Assembly (NCBI GenBank): GCA_003156235.1 | Contig: PMGP01000185.1 | Location: 7,523 to 17,903, forward strand | DNA length: 10,381 bases | Direction: 5' to 3' | Source of the DNA: Acidobacteriaceae bacterium | GTDB taxonomy: Bacteria; Acidobacteriota; Terriglobia; Terriglobales; Acidobacteriaceae | Shown: positions 5,611-10,381 of the stretch, in pieces | How positions within the stretch are numbered: the first letter of the stretch is position 1 | How the letters are laid out: each line of letters begins with the position of its first letter | Notes under the pieces: generated by a model | Databases searched by the model: none | What the model saw: only the letters and a program-made list of their open reading frames with translations | What the model was told of the DNA's origin: nothing | Position numbers and translations under genes: made by a program

Positions 5611-6366
5611 ATGGGCCAGCAATCCAGCGGCGACCCGCTCAGCACCATCTCCGGCGGCAGCCGCGTAGCCTTTTTTGGTGGAACTTTTGACCCGCCACAT
5701 CTCGGCCATCTCGGTGTGGCGCGCGCAGCCCGCGCAGCGCTTGGCCTGGGCACCGTGCTCTTTGCGCCGGTGGGCACGCAGCCGCTCAAGCCGCAGGGTC
5801 CCACAGCCTGCTTTGAAGACCGCCTGGCCATGACCCGGCTGGCCATTGCCGACGAGCCCGGTTTTGCTCTCTCCCTGGCCGATGCCCCCAAATCAACGGG
5901 TGCCCCCAACTACACTCTCGAGACCCTCATCGCCCTGCGCGCCCAGTTGCCGCCGGAAAGCGTCCTCTTTTGCCTCATGGGCGCCGACTCCTTCGCCGCC
6001 TTCCGCCGCTGGCATCGCGCTGCCGAGATCCCCTTTGTCGCTCCCCTCATCGTCGGCTCCCGCCCGGGCGAGCCGCTGGACATCCTTGATTCCGCCCTCC
6101 CCAGAGGCGTGACGTTAGAGTTCGCGCCGCAGACGGAATCGGTCGCGTCAGAGGTTGAGTTACGCCGCTACATCCTCCGCAATCCCGCAGGCCGGCAATC
6201 CCCCTTCTATCTGCTTCCCGGCCTGCAGATCGACATCAGCGCCTCCCAGATTCGTGACCAGATTCACAACCAGACGCAGCCCTCCACCGCTGCCCAAACT
6301 TTGCAACCTGCCCTGCTTCCCCCTCCCGTTTTGGAGTACATTCGCGCCCACAACCTCTATCGCTGA
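5611..6366 (+). CDS. nadD: Nicotinate-nucleotide adenylyltransferase
   Basis: Transfers AMP from ATP to nicotinate mononucleotide, giving deamido-NAD in the cytosolic NAD pathway. The nucleotidyltransferase signature FGGTFDPPHLGH is at 22-33, with its two histidines of the HxGH type intact. PNYTLETL (99-106), LMGADSFAAFRRWH (122-135) and the C-terminal ATP-binding ISASQIRDQI (209-218) follow in the normal order, and the end PPPVLEYIRAHNLY is typical. At 251 residues it is somewhat longer than the common 200-220, because of about 17 extra residues at the N-terminus and a longer loop before the end (220-237). ATG 5611 is the only in-frame ATG after the TAA at 5599, yet the best GGAG (5593-5596) is 14 bases away and better spaced for an out-of-frame ATG at 5603. 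It is followed 28 bases later by rsfS, a widely conserved order. Confidence 0.95.
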   Translation: MGQQSSGDPLSTISGGSRVAFFGGTFDPPHLGHLGVARAARAALGLGTVLFAPVGTQPLKPQGPTACFEDRLAMTRLAIADEPGFALSLADAPKSTGAPNYTLETLIALRAQLPPESVLFCLMGADSFAAFRRWHRAAEIPFVAPLIVGSRPGEPLDILDSALPRGVTLEFAPQTESVASEVELRRYILRNPAGRQSPFYLLPGLQIDISASQIRDQIHNQTQPSTAAQTLQPALLPPPVLEYIRAHNLYR

Positions 6367-6394
6367 CTTGCCCCAGCCCCCCTGAAGGGCTACG

Positions 6395-7228
6395 ATGAAC
6401 TCGGAGATCAAATCACCTCGAATGACGACAGAAACCAAGCAGCAAACCCGCATCTACGTCCAGGCCGCCGCCGCGGTCTGTGAAGACAAAAAAGGCCTCG
6501 ACACCCGCATCCTCGAGCTGGACCCCATCGACTCCGGCCTCTCAGACTTCTTCCTCATCACCTCGGCCTCCAACGACCGCCAGGCCATCGCCATCGCCGA
6601 CGAGATCGAAGACCGCCTCAAAAAGGAGTTTGGCGTCTTCCCCAACTCCGTCGAGGGACGCCGCCAGGGCCAATGGATTCTCCTCGACTACGTGGACTTT
6701 GTCGTCCACGTCTTCCTCGCCGACCGTCGCGCCTTCTACGACATCGAACGCCTGCGCAAATCCGCCCGCCCCCTCACCCCGGCCGAATTCGACGCCGAGC
6801 TGAAAGCCGAACTGGCCGCCAAGACCCTCGCCGCCCGCGGCAAATCCTCAGCCAAGCTCAAACCCGCAGCCGCAAAGCAAGCGCCTATACCGAATAAGCC
6901 AGCAAAGAAGGCCGCCGCAAAGCCAAGTCTCGCCCCTAGGTCGAAGAGGGCGGCAAAGAAGTCCGTCGCCAAACTCAAGCCAACCAAGCCCACAAAGAAA
7001 TCCGCGGCCAATCCCGCGCCGGCTCCAAAGAAAGTGGCGAAAAATGCCGCCAAGAAAACCGTTGTCAAATCCAAATCCGCCAAGTCCGTCGCGAAAAAGA
7101 CCGTAGCCAAGAAGAACGTCGCCGGCAAGAAGGTAAAGAAGACCGCGCTCAAGAAGGCTCCCGCAAAGAAATCCGCAGCCAAAAAGACCACTCCCCGCAA
7201 GCTCACTCCCAAAAAGAAGAATCGCTAG
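6395..7228 (+). CDS. rsfS: Ribosomal silencing factor RsfS with a histone-H1-like tail
   Basis: RsfS (old name YbeB, DUF143) binds L14 on the large ribosomal subunit and blocks joining to the small subunit in starved cells. The conserved domain covers about residues 17-125: LSDFFLITSASNDRQ, then EGRRQGQWILLDYVDFVVHVF and FYDIERL, as in the family, whose usual length is 105-120. Here the protein is 277 residues because of a tail (about 140-277) made of Ala, Lys, Pro, Ser, Thr and Val. Residues 150-277 contain 42 lysines and the whole tail has no Asp or Glu, with repeats of the AAKK/AKKS kind. Such tails bind nucleic acids without sequence preference, so added contact to rRNA or DNA is a plausible inference. 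ATG 6395 has AAGGG five bases upstream; ATG 6422 is the alternative. It is co-directional with nadD. Confidence 0.93.
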   Translation: MNSEIKSPRMTTETKQQTRIYVQAAAAVCEDKKGLDTRILELDPIDSGLSDFFLITSASNDRQAIAIADEIEDRLKKEFGVFPNSVEGRRQGQWILLDYVDFVVHVFLADRRAFYDIERLRKSARPLTPAEFDAELKAELAAKTLAARGKSSAKLKPAAAKQAPIPNKPAKKAAAKPSLAPRSKRAAKKSVAKLKPTKPTKKSAANPAPAPKKVAKNAAKKTVVKSKSAKSVAKKTVAKKNVAGKKVKKTALKKAPAKKSAAKKTTPRKLTPKKKNR

Positions 7229-7259
7229 TATATTTCATTGTTTCTGTAATGCCCCGTGC

Positions 7260-7294
7260 CCCATCCATTTCGCGTTCGTTGCGAAGTGGGTGGG
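7260..7294. repeat. 14-bp-arm inverted repeat after rsfS
   Basis: CCCATCCATTTCGC (7260-7273) pairs with GCGAAGTGGGTGGG (7281-7294) around a 7-base loop, with two G-U pairs when read as plus-strand RNA. It stands 31 bases after the rsfS stop codon and has no T-tract, so it is more like a REP-type 3' hairpin than a terminator. The sequence class CCCATCC...GGATGGG/GGGTGGG looks familiar from acidobacterial intergenic regions, but only one copy is in this window. Confidence 0.55.
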
Positions 7295-7374
7295 ATAGCA
7301 CCAGGCTGATATTCCAGCTATATTGAAAATTCCCGTTAGCTGCTCGCGCTCCACACTCACACACCCACACGCAA

Positions 7375-7402
7375 AAAGGCCGCGGCTTGCGCCGCGGCCT
7401 TT
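7375..7402. terminator. Strong bidirectional intrinsic terminator
   Basis: AAAGGCCGCGGC (7375-7386) pairs perfectly with GCCGCGGCCTTT (7391-7402) around the loop TTGC. On the plus strand it continues TTTCTTATTT and on the minus strand TTTTTGC, so it can terminate both rsfS and the convergent receptor gene, whose stop codon is at 7424. Confidence 0.9.
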
Positions 7403-7423
7403 CTTATTTCTCTGCAACTGAAG

Positions 7424-10381
7424 TTAGAACGACAGGTGGAGAGAGAGTTCCGTGTTGCGGTTGGTGCCGAGCCCGCCCTTGTAGGCCAGAACTTCCGTGT
7501 AGCTGGATACGTCGTTGGCGCCGCCAAGGTTCAGGTAGGTGTTGGCGTGATTGAACACGTTGATGAACTCGCCCTTCAACTGCAAATCATAGCGCCCGTG
7601 AATCTTGAAGTCCTTCACGATGCCGAGGTTGTCATGCCAGGTGCCCGGGCCATGGAACTGGTTGCGGTTGTCCATGCCGGGGTTCAGATGGCAACCCACG
7701 CCGTGGATAGCGCTGCAGATTGGCGAGTCGCTACCTGAGTCGTACCCGCCCACGTTCGGAATCAGAGTGTAGGCATCGACAACAGGATTGAGCTGCTCAC
7801 TGTAGTTGGTGGTCAGAACGCCCAGCGGGTAGTCTGTCGTATCGCCGTTGGGATCCCAGAACTTCGGCAGCGTCATGTAGGAGTAGGTGTTCGCGCCGTA
7901 GGTTGTACTCATATCCTTCAGCCCACGAACCTTCTTCCTCGGCGGATCAGTGACGAAGCTGGCGCGCGGGCAGACGGTATTACCGTATGAGCAATCGAAC
8001 TCGGTGAACGGAGTTCCGGTCTGCGCGTCAAACGTGTCGGCGAGCGTCCAGTTGTCCAGCAGAATCTTGCTTGCGCCGGTCAAGTGGTTGGCATAAGGGA
8101 TCGTCCAGGCTATGGTAACGAGTCCGCGCTGCCGTTGGTCGAAGTCCGAGCTGCCGCGATCCAGTCTGTGGTTCCACGGATCGGTGTAACCAAGAACCAG
8201 TCCTCCGGCGCCGGTATTGCCGCTATCGCTGAAGGCGGAGCTGGTGTTGTCTATCGAGTGCGACCACGTATAGTCGGCGCGCACATTCAGGCCAGTCTGG
8301 TGCAGGTCCGCGCTGCGCAACTCTGCCGTGAAGCCGTGGTAGTAGCTGTCGCCGTCCGCGCCGCGCCAGTTGACGCTCCCGTACTGGTAGTTGGTATGGT
8401 TGGCGGTTGAGCTAAACTCGTTCGCGTTTGTGCCATATATCGCGTTCGTCGGGTCAGTTGTCGTCACAATCGGGTCTCCCTCGTAGACTGCGCCGTCGAA
8501 GGAGCGGTTGAGGTTGGAGATGGAGTAGTTGTGGATGCCGCGCGTACCCACATACGACACGCTCGCTGTCGTGCCTGTCGCTACCTGCCGCTCAAACGAG
8601 AGGCTCCAGTTGTTCGCGTAGGCCGGTTTGATCCTGGGGTCGACGGCGCGCAGCGTCACGTTGGGTAGTAACTTTTTTCCGGTCCCGGTTCCGAATTGGG
8701 CAAAGTTATTGTTGCTGATAGGAATGGCTACGCCTCCATTATCTGCCTTTGTAAAACTAAGCACGGCGTAGTTTGGTGGATTTTGGATGACGTTGAAGGT
8801 CACGTTGCCAAAGTTGCGCTCGTAGCTCATGCTGTAGCCGCCGCGGATGCTGGTCTTGCCATTGCCGAACGGATCCCATGCAAAGCCGAACTTGGGCGCG
8901 AACTGCTTCATGTTCAGGTTCCACATTCTCCCATTCGGAGCGTTTACTCTGGTCAGCACCTGGCCGTTGCGAATCTGGTCCCAGGGGTTGGTCTGCGTGT
9001 AATCCGGGAAGAAGTTCGCGTCATAAGCGGGCTTCTGTGAGTGCTGCGGTCCGTAAATCTCCCAGCGAACGCCCAGATTTACCGTAAGCTTCGGCGTAAC
9101 CTTGTAGGAATCGTTGGCATAAAATCCGTAGTCCTGGTAACGGTTGGAACGCGAGAAGTTGGGCGATGAAACCGGCAGATTAATCGTGCAGGCAGCAGTC
9201 TGCTGATAGACGCCAACCGCATTCCGGTAGCATGGATATGCGCCTTGCGGGTCAACGGCCACTTCCAGGAACCCAAGATTGCCGCTGACGAAGTTCTTAA
9301 GGCCGCTGGTAGTGCCTGAGGAGCTATTCACTAGTCCGTCGACGGCGTTCTGATAGGCACCGAAGGTGCGGTTGTCCTTGAGGTTCAGGAAGGTGCCGCC
9401 GAAGGTGAACTGGTGCTTGCCCTTCGTCCAGGCCACGTCTTCGGCAGCCTCAATGTAGTTCTGCGGGCCGCCGAAGGGTAGCGCGTTGCCCGGAGAGGTC
9501 TGAAGGTAGCCGGGGAAGTTGATAAGGCCGTTGCCCAGGGTCACGGGGTTGCCGGAATTGACGTAAAGCGTGGGGCTGACCGGTTTCGTGCCCAGTGGCT
9601 CACCGTTGTTGAAGCGCGAGCCCATCAGCTTGGTGACTGAGGCCAGGCTGGACGTGAATGCCCTGCTCAACGAGACTTCAATGCCGTGATTCATCTGCGT
9701 GTTTTCTGTATCATACCCGGTGTATGGGCTGTTGGAGTTTGAGCCGATCGGATTGATCTGGCTTTGCTGGATGTAGCGGACAAACATCGAGGTCTTCTGG
9801 CTCAGAGTGATGTCCGCTCGGTTGAAGCTGATCCACTGGTCTACTGGCGTTCCTCCGCCCGAGTCGCCAGGATAAGAATAGATGGCTTCGCCGAACAGCG
9901 GGGTGGTATTGATATTCGGGAAGCCGTTGGCGGCAAGGTAGGCGACATCGGACGAAAATATGTTCTGTACGGCCGTCGATGCGCCCGTGTAAGTCGCGCC
10001 GTTGATAGGATGGGCCAGTACGCCGTTGGCTGTAAAGAAGGACTGCATGTTCGTAGAGGACATGGCGATCAGCTGTGGGGTCGGAACTGTGGCCGAAACG
10101 TTCTGCATGCTGCGGATCTTTGTCCACTCCGTCGAGGAGAAGAAGAAGATCTTGTCCTTCTTGACCGGGCCGCCCACCGAGTAGCCGTATTGGTTGTGTG
10201 TATACCGTGGCTTGGCTGTAACGCTCGGATTCATGAAGTGAATGTAGTTGTTGTTGAAGCCGTCCGAGGCCAGCGTCGAGATGCGGTTGAACTCGTACAC
10301 CGAGCCGTGCAGGCCGTTGGTGCCCGACTTGGTGGAAACGTTCACCGCGCCGGAGCCGCGACCGTACTCCGCGCCGGAGTT
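7424..10381 (-). CDS. Oar-like TonB-dependent receptor, 5' end outside the window
   Basis: The last 985 residues of a large outer-membrane protein of the carboxypeptidase-regulatory-like/TonB-dependent receptor type. The frame is open through the window edge (NSGAEYGRGSGAVNVSTKSG ... GLHGSVYEFNR), which is the end of the plug domain; the signal peptide, the CarboxypepD_reg domain and most of the plug lie outside. The rest is a 22-strand-type barrel with family landmarks: the alternating strand FYANDSYKVTPKLTVNLGVRWE (9050-9120), FAPKFGFAWDPFGNGKTSIRGGYS (8840-8910), SLSFERQVATGTTASVSYVGTRG (8540-8610), RADYTWSHSIDNTSS (8240-8280), and a terminal ELSLHLSF ending in Phe, the usual barrel-assembly signal. 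Three pairs of close cysteines lie in predicted outer loops. The ligand is unknown; in Acidobacteriota such receptors are numerous and probably take up oligosaccharides or other large substrates. A GTG at 10345 is not the true start. Confidence 0.92.
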   Translation of the reverse strand, partial: NSGAEYGRGSGAVNVSTKSGTNGLHGSVYEFNRISTLASDGFNNNYIHFMNPSVTAKPRYTHNQYGYSVGGPVKKDKIFFFSSTEWTKIRSMQNVSATVPTPQLIAMSSTNMQSFFTANGVLAHPINGATYTGASTAVQNIFSSDVAYLAANGFPNINTTPLFGEAIYSYPGDSGGGTPVDQWISFNRADITLSQKTSMFVRYIQQSQINPIGSNSNSPYTGYDTENTQMNHGIEVSLSRAFTSSLASVTKLMGSRFNNGEPLGTKPVSPTLYVNSGNPVTLGNGLINFPGYLQTSPGNALPFGGPQNYIEAAEDVAWTKGKHQFTFGGTFLNLKDNRTFGAYQNAVDGLVNSSSGTTSGLKNFVSGNLGFLEVAVDPQGAYPCYRNAVGVYQQTAACTINLPVSSPNFSRSNRYQDYGFYANDSYKVTPKLTVNLGVRWEIYGPQHSQKPAYDANFFPDYTQTNPWDQIRNGQVLTRVNAPNGRMWNLNMKQFAPKFGFAWDPFGNGKTSIRGGYSMSYERNFGNVTFNVIQNPPNYAVLSFTKADNGGVAIPISNNNFAQFGTGTGKKLLPNVTLRAVDPRIKPAYANNWSLSFERQVATGTTASVSYVGTRGIHNYSISNLNRSFDGAVYEGDPIVTTTDPTNAIYGTNANEFSSTANHTNYQYGSVNWRGADGDSYYHGFTAELRSADLHQTGLNVRADYTWSHSIDNTSSAFSDSGNTGAGGLVLGYTDPWNHRLDRGSSDFDQRQRGLVTIAWTIPYANHLTGASKILLDNWTLADTFDAQTGTPFTEFDCSYGNTVCPRASFVTDPPRKKVRGLKDMSTTYGANTYSYMTLPKFWDPNGDTTDYPLGVLTTNYSEQLNPVVDAYTLIPNVGGYDSGSDSPICSAIHGVGCHLNPGMDNRNQFHGPGTWHDNLGIVKDFKIHGRYDLQLKGEFINVFNHANTYLNLGGANDVSSYTEVLAYKGGLGTNRNTELSLHLSF

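Noticed and set aside
6736..7212. A 158-codon minus-strand open frame rich in Phe, Ala and Leu
   Set aside because: It is the reverse complement of the AAG/GCC-rich RsfS tail; its membrane-like look is an artefact of Lys codons read backwards.
7235..7417. A 60-codon minus-strand frame between rsfS and the receptor
   Set aside because: It crosses the strong bidirectional terminator and the 14-bp hairpin, and has no protein-like pattern.
10345..10381. GTG at 10345 as the start of the TonB-dependent receptor
   Set aside because: The frame continues upstream to the window edge with conserved plug-domain residues (SGAEYGRGSGA), so the gene is simply cut by the window.
1..10381. CRISPR array, tRNA, rRNA, phage or defence genes
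   Set aside because: I looked for regularly spaced repeats, cloverleaf-like folds and phage or defence protein motifs on both strands and saw none.

Overview
The window looks like an ordinary chromosomal segment of a soil-type Acidobacteriota (Terriglobia/Acidobacteriaceae-like) genome. The reasons are a very long Oar-like TonB-dependent receptor of the type those bacteria carry in many copies, dispersed palindromic elements containing GGGCTTTAGCCC, a nadD-rsfS pair with an Ala/Lys-rich RsfS tail, and moderately high G+C. The organism is inferred from gene style, not from a marker gene.

Layout. Bases 1-109 hold the first 36 codons of glyA (serine hydroxymethyltransferase, minus strand), with a good sigma-70-type promoter and a leader carrying a duplicated Shine-Dalgarno/ATG unit. 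Bases 531-1133 encode a secreted Sel1-repeat protein and 1373-2281 a secreted M23 (LytM-type) metallopeptidase, both on the plus strand. They are separated by a ~212-bp MITE-like, nearly palindromic element (1150-1361). Three minus-strand genes follow: an alpha/beta-hydrolase (2346-3575), an uncharacterised cytosolic protein (3760-4359) and a small probable lipoprotein (4484-4960). A further minus-strand gene, a stand-alone VKOR-type quinone-linked thiol oxidoreductase (5142-5564), is divergent from nadD (5611-6366) and rsfS (6395-7228), which form a short plus-strand operon for NAD synthesis and ribosome silencing. A strong bidirectional terminator (7375-7402) separates rsfS from the convergent 3' end of a TonB-dependent receptor (7424 to beyond 10381, minus strand).

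The genes do not form one pathway. Themes are cell-envelope and periplasm functions (Sel1 protein, M23 peptidase, lipoprotein, VKOR, outer-membrane receptor) beside housekeeping genes (glyA, nadD, rsfS). No CRISPR array, tRNA, rRNA, phage gene or intact transposase was seen. I found no convincing new multi-gene system. The most notable points are the histone-H1-like, acid-free basic tail on RsfS, the MITE-like element whose end lies 11 bp before the M23 start codon, and the duplicated leader of glyA.
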